Source of the DNA: Burkholderiales bacterium
GTDB taxonomy: Bacteria > Pseudomonadota > Gammaproteobacteria > Burkholderiales > Burkholderiaceae_D
Assembly (NCBI GenBank): GCA_003136595.1
Contig: PLEY01000065.1
Span: 42,155-91,799 of the forward strand
DNA length: 49,645 nt
Direction: 5' to 3'
Position numbers and translations under genes: made by a program. Shown one piece after another: positions 1-8,795 of this stretch (position 1 is the first letter of the stretch; the number at the start of each line of letters is the position of its first letter). The notes under the pieces are model-generated. The model searched no databases, was not told where the DNA came from, and saw nothing but the letters and a program-made list of their open reading frames with translations.

Positions 1-2
1 CG

Positions 3-1634
3 CCACCCGGGACGCCACCCGGGCTGCCGGAGATCCGCGCGGCGCGTGCCGCAACCCGCCACTGGCGCACCTTCCCTCTGTTTTGGATAGTGCCCCTGGT
101 CGCGGTGCTGATCGGCCTGACGCTGCTGATCCGCGGTCTGACCGAGGAGGGGCCGAACATCGAGATCCGTTTCAAAAGCGCCGAGGGGCTCGAGGCGGGC
201 AAGACCAGGATCAAGTACAAGAACGTCGATCTCGGAGAGGTCAAGGCGATCCGTCTCGACTCGGACCACAACAGTGTCATCGTCACCGCGCAGATGGCGC
301 GCGAGGCTGGCAAGCTCCTGGTCGATGACACGCGCTTCTGGGTGGTCCGCCCGCGCGTTGCGGGGGGCCAGATTTCCGGCCTCGGCACGCTGCTCTCGGG
401 GGCTTACATCGGCATGGATATCGGCAAGGCCGATGCCTCGCGACGCGAGTTCACCGGGCTCGATAGCGCACCGACCTTCACCACCGACGAGTCGGGCCGC
501 GAATTTGTGCTGCACACCGACGATCTTGGGTCGCTCGACGTCGGCTCACCGGTCTACTTCCGGCGCTTCCAGGTCGGGCAGGTGACGCGCGTCGATCTGG
601 ATGCCGACGGGGGCGGCCTCACCCTGCGGGTGTTTGTGCGCTCCCCGTACGAGCCGCTCGTCACGCGCAACACCCGCTTCTGGCAGGCAAGCGGCCTGGA
701 CATCTCCCTGGACACCAACGGCGTGTCGGTCCACACCCAGTCGCTGGTGTCGCTTCTTCTGGGCGGCATCGCGTTCGAGGTCCCTCCGGAGGGCGGCGCG
801 GGCCCCCCCGCCCCGCCGGATACGAGCTTTGTCCTGCGTCAGAACGAGACACTGGCGATGCGTCGAACCGACGCGGAACTCACACCCCTCGTCGCCTATT
901 TCACCGAATCGATCCGTGGCCTGTCGGTGGGCGCGCCAGTGGATTTCCGGGGCCTGACGATCGGCGAGGTGAAGTCCATCGACGTCCAGTTCCAGGCCGA
1001 GCGCGCGACGGCGCGTTTCGCTGTGCAGCTCGGCCTTTATGTCGATCGTCTCGATGTTGAGCCCAAGGGCGCGGGCAAACCCGCCGGCGCGCGGCGCGAT
1101 CTGATCCAGCAGGCCATCAGCCGCGGCCTGATGGCGCAGCTCCGCACCGCCAATCTGCTCACCGGCCAGCGCTACGTGGCCTTGGATTTCTTCCCGGCCT
1201 CGGCGCCCTTGCACGCCGCCTTGCCGGCCGGTCAGATCCCGACCGTGCCAGGCGGCCTGGAGGATCTGCAGCTCGCCCTCACCGATCTGACCAAGAAGAT
1301 CGACAAGATCCCCTTCGACGCCATAGCGCGTGAGCTGCGCGAGACCATGGCGACCCTCGATCGCACGCTCGGCGACACCGATCATCTGGTGAGGCAGCTC
1401 GATGACCAGGTGGCACCGCAACTGGCCGCAACCCTCTCCGAGGCCAAACAGGCCATGGCTGCGGCGCACGAGCTCCTCGCTCATGACGCGCCGGCCCAGC
1501 AGGATCTGCGCGAGGCGCTGCGTCAGCTCTCGCGCAGCGCCGAGTCGCTGCGCGAACTCACCGACATGCTGGAGCGTCACCCGGAGGCGCTGTTGCGCGG
1601 CCGAGCGGGCGCGGCGCAGGAGACGGGGCCATGA
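3..1634 (+). CDS. pqiB: PqiB-like MCE-domain protein (5' end outside window)
   Basis: Inner-membrane-anchored MCE protein of the PqiABC system, which in Escherichia coli forms a periplasm-spanning tunnel for lipids between the membranes. The frame is open to the left edge, so the true start lies upstream. A GTG at 90 exists, but it falls inside the membrane helix and would remove the conserved cytoplasmic N-terminus, so it is rejected. What is visible is a short cytoplasmic tail, one transmembrane helix (FWIVPLVAVLIGL region), three MCE repeats (each begins with a FKSAEGL- or YF-like strand and a G-x-V segment), and a long C-terminal helical region rich in Leu and Gln that would build the coiled-coil needle. 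The stop overlaps the start of the next gene (ATGA), so the two are translationally coupled. pqiA is expected just upstream, outside the window. Family assignment is confident; the transported lipid is not known. Confidence 0.9.
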   Translation, partial: PPGTPPGLPEIRAARAATRHWRTFPLFWIVPLVAVLIGLTLLIRGLTEEGPNIEIRFKSAEGLEAGKTRIKYKNVDLGEVKAIRLDSDHNSVIVTAQMAREAGKLLVDDTRFWVVRPRVAGGQISGLGTLLSGAYIGMDIGKADASRREFTGLDSAPTFTTDESGREFVLHTDDLGSLDVGSPVYFRRFQVGQVTRVDLDADGGGLTLRVFVRSPYEPLVTRNTRFWQASGLDISLDTNGVSVHTQSLVSLLLGGIAFEVPPEGGAGPPAPPDTSFVLRQNETLAMRRTDAELTPLVAYFTESIRGLSVGAPVDFRGLTIGEVKSIDVQFQAERATARFAVQLGLYVDRLDVEPKGAGKPAGARRDLIQQAISRGLMAQLRTANLLTGQRYVALDFFPASAPLHAALPAGQIPTVPGGLEDLQLALTDLTKKIDKIPFDAIARELRETMATLDRTLGDTDHLVRQLDDQVAPQLAATLSEAKQAMAAAHELLAHDAPAQQDLREALRQLSRSAESLRELTDMLERHPEALLRGRAGAAQETGP

Positions 1635-2230
1635 TGAAGCGGGGCGTTGTCTTTGGATGGACTGCGGTGCTGCTGTGCGCTGCCTGCGCGAGCAGCGTCA
1701 CCGAACACTACTACGTGCTCGGGGCAGAGGGCCCGGCCGCACCCACCGTTCAGCGGGGGCTGCGCATTGCGATTGACGCGGTCAACCTGCCGCAGCTCGT
1801 AGACCGGTCCGAGATGGTGTTTCAGGGACCCGAGGGCCGGATCACCATCAGTGAAACGGAGCGCTGGGCCGAGCCGCTGCGCCAGGGCATCGGCCGGGTC
1901 CTGGCGCGCGACCTGACGCTGCGGCTGGGGGGGGCGCGTGTCACGGCGTTCCCCGAGCCCTGGCTCGAGGATCCCGAGATGCACGTGAGTCTCGATGTCC
2001 AGTCCTGGCTGATCCGGCCGGCCGAGGGGCTTAGCATCTCCGTGCTCTGGGCCGTGCGCCCGGTCGCGCCCGCCGGCGCTGCCGCCTTGCCCGCCACGCA
2101 GGGCAGGACGACGCTTGAGGTGCCGATCCAGGGCACCGGCACGGCGGCGACACTGCGCGCGCAAAACCAGGCGCTGGCCGAGCTTGCCGATGCCTTGGCG
2201 CGCGCCATCGTTGATCGAGGGGGTACGTGA
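1631..2230 (+). CDS. pqiC: PqiC-like outer-membrane lipoprotein (ABC-type transport auxiliary component)
   Basis: Lipoprotein partner of PqiB, about 199 residues, the usual size for the family (DUF330/ABC_trans_aux). In E. coli PqiC forms a ring in the outer membrane that docks the tip of the PqiB needle. The N-terminus has a signal peptide ending in a lipobox-like LCAAC, with the acylated cysteine at about residue 19. The -3 residue is Cys rather than Leu/Val, which is slightly atypical. After it comes the family pattern of a Tyr-Tyr-x-Leu strand (HYYVLG) and a central region of the VNLPQLVDRSEMV type typical of these proteins. The ATG overlaps the pqiB stop by four bases. The downstream dioxygenase starts one base after its stop and may share the transcript, although the functions look unrelated. 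Confidence 0.88.
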   Translation: MMKRGVVFGWTAVLLCAACASSVTEHYYVLGAEGPAAPTVQRGLRIAIDAVNLPQLVDRSEMVFQGPEGRITISETERWAEPLRQGIGRVLARDLTLRLGGARVTAFPEPWLEDPEMHVSLDVQSWLIRPAEGLSISVLWAVRPVAPAGAAALPATQGRTTLEVPIQGTGTAATLRAQNQALAELADALARAIVDRGGT

Positions 2231-2231
2231 C

Positions 2232-3023
2232 TTGGCTGCTTCTGATGCCCTGATGCCGGTGGTGTTTTTCGGGCATGGCAGCCCGATGAACGCTATTTTG
2301 GACAACGTCCATACGCGCGCCTGGAATGAACTGGGCGCCTGCCTGCCGCCGCCACGCGCCATCCTGTCGATCTCCGCGCACTGGCTCACGCGCGGCTCGG
2401 CCGTCACCGCGATCGAACACCCGCCCACGATCCACGATTTCGGCGGATTTCCCGACGCGCTGTTTGCCGTGCGCTATCCGGCCCCAGGCGCCCCTGCGCT
2501 CGCGCGCCGCGTCAGCGCGGCCCTCGCGCCGCGTCCGGTGGTCCTGGATACCGATTGGGGCCTGGATCACGGCACGTGGTCGGTGCTGGTCCATGCCTAC
2601 CCGAAGGCCGATGTGCCGGTCGTGCAGCTGTCCATCGACATCCGCTCAAGCCCGGCTGAACTGGTCGAACTGGGGCGCGCGCTTGCGCCCTTGCGGCGTG
2701 AGGGGGTCCTTGTCATGGCCTCGGGTAACGTGGTCCACAATCTGCGCGCGATGCGCTGGCAGGATCCGGCTCCGGCCTATGACTGGGCACTGCGTTTTGA
2801 GAACTGGGTCAGGCAGGCCCTTGAAGACCGCGATTTCGACGCGCTCGTCGCCTATGAGACCAAAGGTCCCGAGGCGCGGCTTGCCGTGCCGACCCCGGAG
2901 CACTACCTGCCGCTGCTCTACTGCCTTGGGTTGACCGAGGAGGGCGATGCGATCAGTTTTCCGACCCAAGGGGTGTTCGGAGCGTCGATCAGCATGCTCT
3001 CGGTGGTCATCGGCGCGCGCTAG
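2232..3023 (+). CDS. LigB-type extradiol dioxygenase, YgiD/4,5-DOPA dioxygenase-like
   Basis: About 263 residues, class III extradiol ring-cleavage fold, close in length and sequence to E. coli YgiD (zinc-dependent DOPA-extradiol-dioxygenase-like). The metal-site histidines are in their family contexts: FFGHGSPMN near residue 15, SAHWLTRG, DHGTWSVLVH and GNVVHNL. I start it at TTG 2232 because a strong ribosome site (GAGGGGG) ends eight bases upstream; the in-frame ATG at 2253 has no usable site. The stop is shared tail to tail with ubiK on the other strand through a CTAG. The physiological substrate cannot be read from the sequence; many bacterial members act on catecholic compounds of unknown origin. 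Confidence 0.85.
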   Translation: MAASDALMPVVFFGHGSPMNAILDNVHTRAWNELGACLPPPRAILSISAHWLTRGSAVTAIEHPPTIHDFGGFPDALFAVRYPAPGAPALARRVSAALAPRPVVLDTDWGLDHGTWSVLVHAYPKADVPVVQLSIDIRSSPAELVELGRALAPLRREGVLVMASGNVVHNLRAMRWQDPAPAYDWALRFENWVRQALEDRDFDALVAYETKGPEARLAVPTPEHYLPLLYCLGLTEEGDAISFPTQGVFGASISMLSVVIGAR

Positions 3024-3268
3024 GCGCCAGGCGGCGCCGCGCGCTTTTCGAGTTCAGCGACGCGCGCTTCCAGTTCGGTGAGTCGCGCCCGCGCCCGGGC
3101 CAGCAACTCAGTCTGCAGATCCAGATCCTGGCGGGTTGCCAGATCGAGTTTGGAGAATCCCTGCTGCAAGAGCGCCCGCACGTTCTGCTCGAGTTCGCGT
3201 GCCGGGGTCTGGCGCGCAAGCTCGCTGATGCGCGCCTGCATGTCCTCGAAGAATGAATTCAGGTCCAT
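3020..3268 (-). CDS. ubiK: UbiK family ubiquinone biosynthesis accessory factor (BMFP domain)
   Basis: Small 82-residue protein of the YqiC/UbiK family. In E. coli and Salmonella UbiK binds UbiJ and is needed for efficient aerobic ubiquinone synthesis, probably linking the soluble Ubi complex to membrane lipids. The N-terminal half (MDLNSFFEDMQARISEL) is an amphipathic segment, followed by the conserved NVRALLQQGFSKLDL stretch and a charged C-terminal coiled coil (LTELEARVAELEKR). The ATG at 3268 is chosen because longer reading extends into low-quality sequence and family members begin at this Met. It converges on the dioxygenase gene with a four-base overlap of stops. Promoter signals for it must share the 316-base region with those of glnK. 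Confidence 0.9.
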   Translation of the reverse strand: MDLNSFFEDMQARISELARQTPARELEQNVRALLQQGFSKLDLATRQDLDLQTELLARARARLTELEARVAELEKRAAPPGA

Positions 3269-3362
3269 GTGACCGAGTCTAGCACGAGGCCAAATCCCAA
3301 AGACAGCACCGGCCGGCCCGCACTGGCGAGGTGCGTAATTGCCCTCCCGGGTGTGGTGCCGT

Positions 3363-3380
3363 CGAACCAACGTGGTGCGA
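3363..3380 (+). promoter_or_regulatory. Candidate NtrC binding site upstream of glnK
   Basis: An imperfect palindrome reads AACCA-ACG-TGGTGC. It resembles the enterobacterial NtrC site GCACCA-N3-TGGTGC, with the right half intact and the left half diverged. Its centre lies about 140 bases upstream of the predicted start of the sigma-54 promoter, a normal distance for an enhancer. A second, poorer match (TGCACC near 3452) lies between it and the promoter. The match is by eye only. Confidence 0.5.
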
Positions 3381-3413
3381 AGCGATTTCTAAATAACCCG
3401 TAAACACGGATAG

Positions 3414-3923
<510 letters not shown>

Positions 3924-3943
3924 ACCGACTAGGGATCAAAAAA

Positions 3944-5428
3944 ATGAAAAAGTGGGTTGCAAGCCTTGCAGTGATCGCCGGTTTTGTTGTGAGTGCATTA
4001 GCCTCCTCGCCCGCCTGGTCCCAGACCGACGCGGCCACGCCTGCCGCCGCAGCCCCGGCGGCTGCCACACCGGCGGCCGACGCCGCCAGCGCCACCCCGG
4101 CACCGACACCCAACAAGGGTGACACGGCCTGGATGCTGACCTCGACCGCCCTGGTGCTCGCAATGTCGGTCCCGGCGCTTGCGCTCTTCTATGGCGGTCT
4201 GGTGCGCAGCAAGAACATGCTCTCGGTCCTCATGCAGGTATTCGTGACGTTCTCGCTCATCACCGTGCTCTGGTGCATCTATGGCTACACGCTGGCGTTC
4301 ACCGAGGGCAACGCCTTCATCGGCGGCTTTGACCGGCTCTTCATGCGGGGCATGTTCGACCCTGAGACTGGCGCCTTTTCGATGGCGGCGACCTTCAGCA
4401 AGGCCACCCCGCTCTACGAGTTTGTCTACGCGGCGTTCCAGGCGACCTTTGCGGCCATCACGTGCTGCCTGATCCTGGGCGCGATGGTCGAGCGCATCAA
4501 ATTCTCTGCGCTCTTGCTGTTCATGGTGATCTGGTTCACCTTCAGCTACCTGCCCGTGGCGCACATGGTCTGGTTCTGGCCCGGTCCTGACGAATTCAAG
4601 AGCGCCGCCGTCGCCGATGCCGTCACCGCGCGGGCCGGATTCATCTGGCAGACCGGCGCCCTGGACTATGCCGGCGGCACGGTGGTGCACATCAACGCCG
4701 GGGTGGCTGGCCTCGTGGGCGCCTTCATGGTCGGCAAGCGGGTCGGCCTTGGGCGCGAGTCGATGGCGCCGCACAGCCTGACCATGACCATGATCGGCGC
4801 CTCGCTGCTCTGGTTCGGCTGGTTCGGCTTTAACGCCGGCTCCGCTCTCGAGGCCAATGGTTTCGCGGCGCTCGCCTTTATCAACACCTACCTGGCGACC
4901 GCCTGCGCGGTCCTGTCGTGGACCTTCGCCGAGTGGTTCATCAAGGGCAAGCCCTCGATGCTGGGTGCGGCGTCGGGCGCCGTCGCGGGCCTGGTCGCGA
5001 TCACGCCTGCAGCCGGCAACGTCGGCATCTCAGGTGCCTTCATCATCGGGCTCGCCGCGGGTCTCGTGTGCCTGTGGGGCGTGACCAGTCTGAAGAAGAT
5101 GATCCGCGCTGACGATGCGCTCGACGTGTTCGGCGTGCATGCCCTGGGCGGTATCCTTGGCGCGCTTCTGACCGGGATCTTCAATGCGCCCGGCCTCGGT
5201 GGCCCGGGCGCGGCCGATTGGGTCACCGGCAAGCAGATCTACCCCGGGATCCTGCCACAGCTGCTCATTCAGGCGAAGGCGGTCGGGATCACCATTGTCT
5301 GGACGGCGGTCGTTGCATTGGTCGCCTTCAAGCTGGTCGACATGCTGATTGGACTTAGGGTGACCGAAGAGCAGGAGCGTGAAGGTCTGGACATCTCTTC
5401 ACACGGCGAGTCGGCTTACCACCCGTGA
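3944..5428 (+). CDS. amtB: Ammonium transporter AmtB
   Basis: 494-residue Amt/Mep/Rh ammonium channel of the inner membrane. An N-terminal signal peptide (MKKWVASLAVIAGF, cleaved after about AWS-Q) is followed by an unusually long Ala/Pro/Thr-rich linker to about residue 60 and then eleven hydrophobic helices. The pore histidines are His249 (GGTVVHINAG) and His399 (FGVHALGG), exactly 150 apart as in E. coli AmtB (168/318). I choose ATG 3944 with AGGGA eight bases upstream; a GTG at 3920 overlapping the glnK stop would add eight residues in front of the signal peptide. It is in the glnK operon, regulated by nitrogen supply, and closed by the GlnK trimer. The low-complexity N-terminal linker has no obvious role. 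Confidence 0.96.
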   Translation: MKKWVASLAVIAGFVVSALASSPAWSQTDAATPAAAAPAAATPAADAASATPAPTPNKGDTAWMLTSTALVLAMSVPALALFYGGLVRSKNMLSVLMQVFVTFSLITVLWCIYGYTLAFTEGNAFIGGFDRLFMRGMFDPETGAFSMAATFSKATPLYEFVYAAFQATFAAITCCLILGAMVERIKFSALLLFMVIWFTFSYLPVAHMVWFWPGPDEFKSAAVADAVTARAGFIWQTGALDYAGGTVVHINAGVAGLVGAFMVGKRVGLGRESMAPHSLTMTMIGASLLWFGWFGFNAGSALEANGFAALAFINTYLATACAVLSWTFAEWFIKGKPSMLGAASGAVAGLVAITPAAGNVGISGAFIIGLAAGLVCLWGVTSLKKMIRADDALDVFGVHALGGILGALLTGIFNAPGLGGPGAADWVTGKQIYPGILPQLLIQAKAVGITIVWTAVVALVAFKLVDMLIGLRVTEEQEREGLDISSHGESAYHP

Positions 5429-5506
5429 TGTTTTGTGTTGTAAGGCAGTAGATGGTGTAGTACGTTTCTCCTCTCCAGAAGTTTCGAGCCTCCTCGGAGG
5501 TTTAAG

Positions 5507-5540
5507 GCCAGAAGGTTGCCCCTTCTGGCTCTTTTTTTTT
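5507..5540 (+). terminator. Intrinsic terminator after glnK-amtB
   Basis: A perfect nine-base stem (GCCAGAAGG at 5507-5515 with CCTTCTGGC at 5521-5529) with a five-base loop is followed by TC and nine T residues. This is the strongest intrinsic terminator in the window and cleanly separates the nitrogen operon from gshA. Confidence 0.92.
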
Positions 5541-5747
5541 ACGGCCACCGCAGCCCGCGTCGGGGCACCTCGGCGTGCCCGCCCGGACGGGGGACTGCGC
5601 ACAGGGATGATCCCGGCGTTTGCCAGGCCTGCCTCGGGGTCCCTTTAAAAGACACCAGGTCGCCCCCAGATCCGCGGGGACCGGCAAGGGATGCGCGCGT
5701 GCGGTCCGTGCCCAGAGGGCTTTTCGGAGCGCGCCAGATGTTTCCCG

Positions 5748-5753
5748 TACAAT
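5748..5753 (+). promoter_or_regulatory. Possible -10 element of gshA
   Basis: TACAAT lies 22 bases before the gshA start codon, in the otherwise GC-rich 5541-5774 leader. No good -35 hexamer is found at 16-18 bases upstream, so this is only a candidate. Apart from the terminator and this element I see nothing in 5429-5774. Confidence 0.3.
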
Positions 5754-5774
5754 CCTGTCAAAACGAAAGGCGCC

Positions 5775-7064
5775 ATGGTTCCCCACCTTGTGACTGCACT
5801 GTCCGGACCGATCCTGGATCTGGAGCGACGCATCCTCGATGCGACGCCCGCTATCGAGCGCTGGTTCCGGCTCGAGTGGCAGGAGCACACCCCCCCGTTC
5901 TATTGTTCCGTCGACCTGCGCAATGCGGGCTTCAAGCTCGCGCCGGTCGATACCAACCTGTTCCCGGGAGGCTTTAACAACCTGTCGCCTGACGTCCTGC
6001 CGCTCGCGGTCCAGGCGGCGATGGCGGCGATCGACAAGATCTGCCCGGATGCGCGCAATCTGCTGCTCATCCCCGAAAACCATACCCGCAACGCGTTCTA
6101 CCTGCAAAACGTCGCGCGGCTCGCCGCGATTCTGCGCCAGACGGGACTGAATGTGCGGCTGGGTACCCTGAATCCGGAGATCAAGGAATCCACACCGCTC
6201 GAACTCGCCGATGGCCAGGTGCTGACCCTGGAGCCCCTCGAGCGCAATGGCCGGCGGCTTGGCCTCAAGCACTTCGATCCTTGCGCAATTTTACTCAACA
6301 ACGATCTGTCGGGCGGCGTGCCTGATCAGCTGCGCGACCTGCACGAGCAGTTCCTGCTGCCGCCGCTCCACGCCGGCTGGGCCACACGCCGCAAGTCCAA
6401 GCATTTTGCGGCCTACGACGACGTTGCCAAGCGCTTTAGCAAGATGATGGACATCGATCCATGGATGGTCAATCCCTACTTCGGGGTCTGCGGCGAGATC
6501 AATTTCCATGAGCGGACCGGTGAGGAGTGCCTGGCCGACAACGTCGACGTGCTGCTCACCAAGATTCGCAAGAAGTACAAGGAATACGGGATCAAGGAGT
6601 CCCCGTTCGTCATCGTCAAGGCGGATGCGGGCACCTATGGCATGGGCATCATGACCGTCAAGGATGCCTCTGAGGTCAAGAATCTGAACCGCAAGGCGCG
6701 CAACAAGATGTCGGTTGTGAAGGAGGGGATGGCGGTCTCTGAGGTCATGATCCAGGAGGGCGTCTACACCTTCGAGACGGTCAACGACAGCGTGGCCGAG
6801 CCGGTCGTCTACATGGTCGACCGGTATGTGGTGGGCGGGTTCTACCGGGTTCATGCCGATCGTGGCAAGGATGAGAACCTGAACGCGCCAGGCATGCAGT
6901 TCGTGCCGTTGCCGTTCGCCTCGAGCTGCATCCTTCCGGACCCGGGCCAGCGTCCGAGCGCGGCGCCGAACCGCTTCTATGCCTATGGCGTGGTCGGGCG
7001 CCTCGCTCTCCTTGCGGCCGCGGTTGAACTCGAGCGTACCGATCCCAACCCGGATATCTATTAG
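5775..7064 (+). CDS. gshA: Glutamate-cysteine ligase, short proteobacterial type
   Basis: First enzyme of glutathione synthesis, joining glutamate and cysteine with ATP. At 429 residues it belongs to the GshA family first recognised in Acidithiobacillus ferrooxidans (GshA_ferroox type), which differs from enteric GshA. Typical segments are FKLAPVDTNLFPGGFNNL near the N-terminus, LLLIPENHTRN, RRKSKHFAAYDDVAKRF, and an ATP-grasp-like region with FVIVKADAGTYGMGIM. The ATG at 5775 is the usual start of the family (MVPHLVTALSGP). The stop TAG at 7062 touches the next gene, so gshA and gshB are coupled. The neighbouring PTS genes are a recurring betaproteobacterial arrangement. Confidence 0.94.
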   Translation: MVPHLVTALSGPILDLERRILDATPAIERWFRLEWQEHTPPFYCSVDLRNAGFKLAPVDTNLFPGGFNNLSPDVLPLAVQAAMAAIDKICPDARNLLLIPENHTRNAFYLQNVARLAAILRQTGLNVRLGTLNPEIKESTPLELADGQVLTLEPLERNGRRLGLKHFDPCAILLNNDLSGGVPDQLRDLHEQFLLPPLHAGWATRRKSKHFAAYDDVAKRFSKMMDIDPWMVNPYFGVCGEINFHERTGEECLADNVDVLLTKIRKKYKEYGIKESPFVIVKADAGTYGMGIMTVKDASEVKNLNRKARNKMSVVKEGMAVSEVMIQEGVYTFETVNDSVAEPVVYMVDRYVVGGFYRVHADRGKDENLNAPGMQFVPLPFASSCILPDPGQRPSAAPNRFYAYGVVGRLALLAAAVELERTDPNPDIY

Positions 7065-7069
7065 TGCCG

Positions 7070-8014
7070 ATGCAGATCGCCTTCATCGCCGATCCGCTGG
7101 CCTCCTTCAAGATCTACAAGGACTCGACGTATGCCATGATGGTCGAGGCAGCGGCGCGCTTACACGAGCTGTGGTTCATCGAGCCGCACCAGCTCGAGCG
7201 CGAACCCTCGGGGGTGATCCGTGCGCATGCGGCGCGCCTTCACCTGACGGGCGATGCGCAGGACTGGTACCGCACCGAGCCCCCCGCATGGCGCGCGGTG
7301 AGCGGCTTCGACGCCGTCGTCATGCGCAAGGACCCGCCGTTCGACATGGAGTATGTGTACGCCACGTACCTGCTCGAGCTTGCCGAGCAGCAGGGCGCCC
7401 GCGTCTTCAATCGTCCGCGCGCCATCCGCGACCATAACGAGAAGCTGGCGATTGCCGGCTTCCCCGAATTTATGGTACCGACCCTTGTGACGCGCGACGC
7501 GAAGCGGCTGCGCGACTTCCACGCCGAATACCGCGACATCATCCTAAAGCCCCTGGACGGCATGGGGGGTACCGGTGTCTTCCGCGTGCGCGAGGATGAA
7601 CTGAATCTGGGCGCGATCATCGAGAGCGTATCCCTCATGGGGGCACGCAGCGTCATGGCGCAGCGCTATATTCCCGAAATCCAGGAGGGTGACAAGCGCA
7701 TTCTCCTGATCGGCGGCCAGGTCGTGCCCTACTGTCTCGCCCGCATCCCCCAGGGCAAGGAGATCCGTGGCAACCTGGCACAAGGTGGCGTCGGCCGCGC
7801 GCAGAGCCTCTCGCCCCGCGACCTCGAGATCGCCCAGACACTGGCGCCGGTCCTGAGCGAGCGCGGCCTGTTGCTTGTCGGAATCGATGTGATCGGCGAT
7901 TATCTGACGGAGGTCAATGTCACGAGCCCGACTTGCTTTCAGGAGATCACCCAGCAGTCGGGATTCCCTGTGGCCGCGCTGTTTGTCGATGCGCTGGAGG
8001 CGGCGCTGCGCTAG
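7070..8014 (+). CDS. gshB: Glutathione synthetase
   Basis: ATP-grasp ligase adding glycine to gamma-glutamylcysteine. 314 residues, collinear with E. coli GshB: FIADPLASFKIYKDSTYAMM at the start, VMRKDPPFDMEYVYATYLLE, DIILKPLDGMGGTGVFRV (nucleotide-binding lid), PYCLARIPQGKEIRGNLAQGG, and LTEVNVTSPTCFQEI (metal and substrate site). ATG 7070 gives the standard N-terminus; a GTG at 7064 overlapping the gshA stop adds two residues and cannot be excluded. There is no clear ribosome site, consistent with coupling to gshA. It sits directly upstream of a small membrane-protein gene. Confidence 0.96.
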   Translation: MQIAFIADPLASFKIYKDSTYAMMVEAAARLHELWFIEPHQLEREPSGVIRAHAARLHLTGDAQDWYRTEPPAWRAVSGFDAVVMRKDPPFDMEYVYATYLLELAEQQGARVFNRPRAIRDHNEKLAIAGFPEFMVPTLVTRDAKRLRDFHAEYRDIILKPLDGMGGTGVFRVREDELNLGAIIESVSLMGARSVMAQRYIPEIQEGDKRILLIGGQVVPYCLARIPQGKEIRGNLAQGGVGRAQSLSPRDLEIAQTLAPVLSERGLLLVGIDVIGDYLTEVNVTSPTCFQEITQQSGFPVAALFVDALEAALR

Positions 8015-8034
8015 CGACGCCGGGAGGAAAGCAC

Positions 8035-8280
8035 ATGAGTCCCCTGTCCGATGTCTCTGCCGAACTTGAGGTCAATTCCGAGAATCGTGCGGCCGTCGCC
8101 GCCGCCACCGCGCGACTCGTCAATCAGGCTGTCGGGGCGCGCATCCAGCAGGTGGCTGAGGCCGAGGCCGAACGCGCGGCGCTCGAGCGCCGCGTCTGGC
8201 GCTGGGCCCTGCTCGGCATGCTCTGCCTGGTGGTCCTGGGTGCCGTGTTCGCGCTCGGCTCCCGCTGGCATTGGCTCTGA
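8035..8280 (+). CDS. Small single-pass membrane protein of unknown function
   Basis: 81 residues: a soluble, charged N-terminal segment predicted to be helical (residues 10-55, rich in Ala, Glu and Arg) followed by one strong membrane helix (WALLGMLCLVVLGAVFAL) and a short tail. The ribosome site GGGAGGAAA precedes the ATG. It lies between gshB (20 bases) and the EIIA gene (2 bases) in the same orientation, so it is almost certainly co-transcribed. I do not recognise the family. The topology suggests a tail-anchored cytoplasmic domain. A role linked to glutathione or the PTS relay is only suggested by position. Confidence 0.72.
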   Translation: MSPLSDVSAELEVNSENRAAVAAATARLVNQAVGARIQQVAEAEAERAALERRVWRWALLGMLCLVVLGAVFALGSRWHWL

Positions 8281-8282
8281 CC

Positions 8283-8795
8283 GTGGAGAAGACCACCCCG
8301 ATCGGGATCCTGCTCATCGGCCACGCACCCCTGCCGTCCGCGCTCCTTGCGTGCGCGTGCCATGTGTTCGGCAGCGATCCCGGCGGGGTCGCCGCCCTGG
8401 ATGTCCCGCCCGAGGGCGATCCCGCCCAGCTCGCAGGCGCTGCGCGGCAGGCGGTCGCCGCGCTCGACGCGGGTCGGGGCGTGTTGGTCCTGACCGACCT
8501 GTTCGGGGCGACGCCCTCGAACATCGCGGTGCAACTCGCCAACGCGCCCGACGTCGAGGTCCTGACGGGCATGAGCCTGCCGATGCTGTTGCGTGCCCTG
8601 ACCTACCGGGGATCGCTCAGCCTCGAGGTGCTGGTCGAGAAGGCGACGGCGGGCGCGCTGGCGGGTGTCATGAAGATTGCCTCGACCGCCCCGCAGAATC
8701 AGACGCAGGTGCCCGGCGTCGGACCGAGCACAAGCACGACCCCTTCTCAGGATGGAGCAGCCAATGCCCTCGCGCGACTGCGTGATCAGCAATAA
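8283..8795 (+). CDS. PTS EIIA component, mannose family
   Basis: About 170 residues, EIIA-Man fold. The phosphorylatable histidine is in GILLIGHAPLP (His14 with GTG 8283 as start). Other family motifs are GVLVLTDLFGATPSNIA and VLTGMSLPMLLRAL. The GTG lies two bases after the previous stop; a TTG at 8271 would overlap it. The C-terminal 30 residues (Gln/Pro/Ser/Thr-rich) extend beyond a single EIIA domain and look disordered. The gene overlaps ptsH by 32 bases. No EIIB, EIIC or EIID genes are present, so this protein probably serves as a phosphorylation-dependent regulator, as proposed for similar incomplete PTS sets in betaproteobacteria. Confidence 0.9.
   Translation: MEKTTPIGILLIGHAPLPSALLACACHVFGSDPGGVAALDVPPEGDPAQLAGAARQAVAALDAGRGVLVLTDLFGATPSNIAVQLANAPDVEVLTGMSLPMLLRALTYRGSLSLEVLVEKATAGALAGVMKIASTAPQNQTQVPGVGPSTSTTPSQDGAANALARLRDQQ

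Noticed and set aside
90-92. GTG at 90 as the pqiB start
   Set aside because: The frame is open to the window edge and the GTG lies inside the membrane helix, so the gene starts outside the window.
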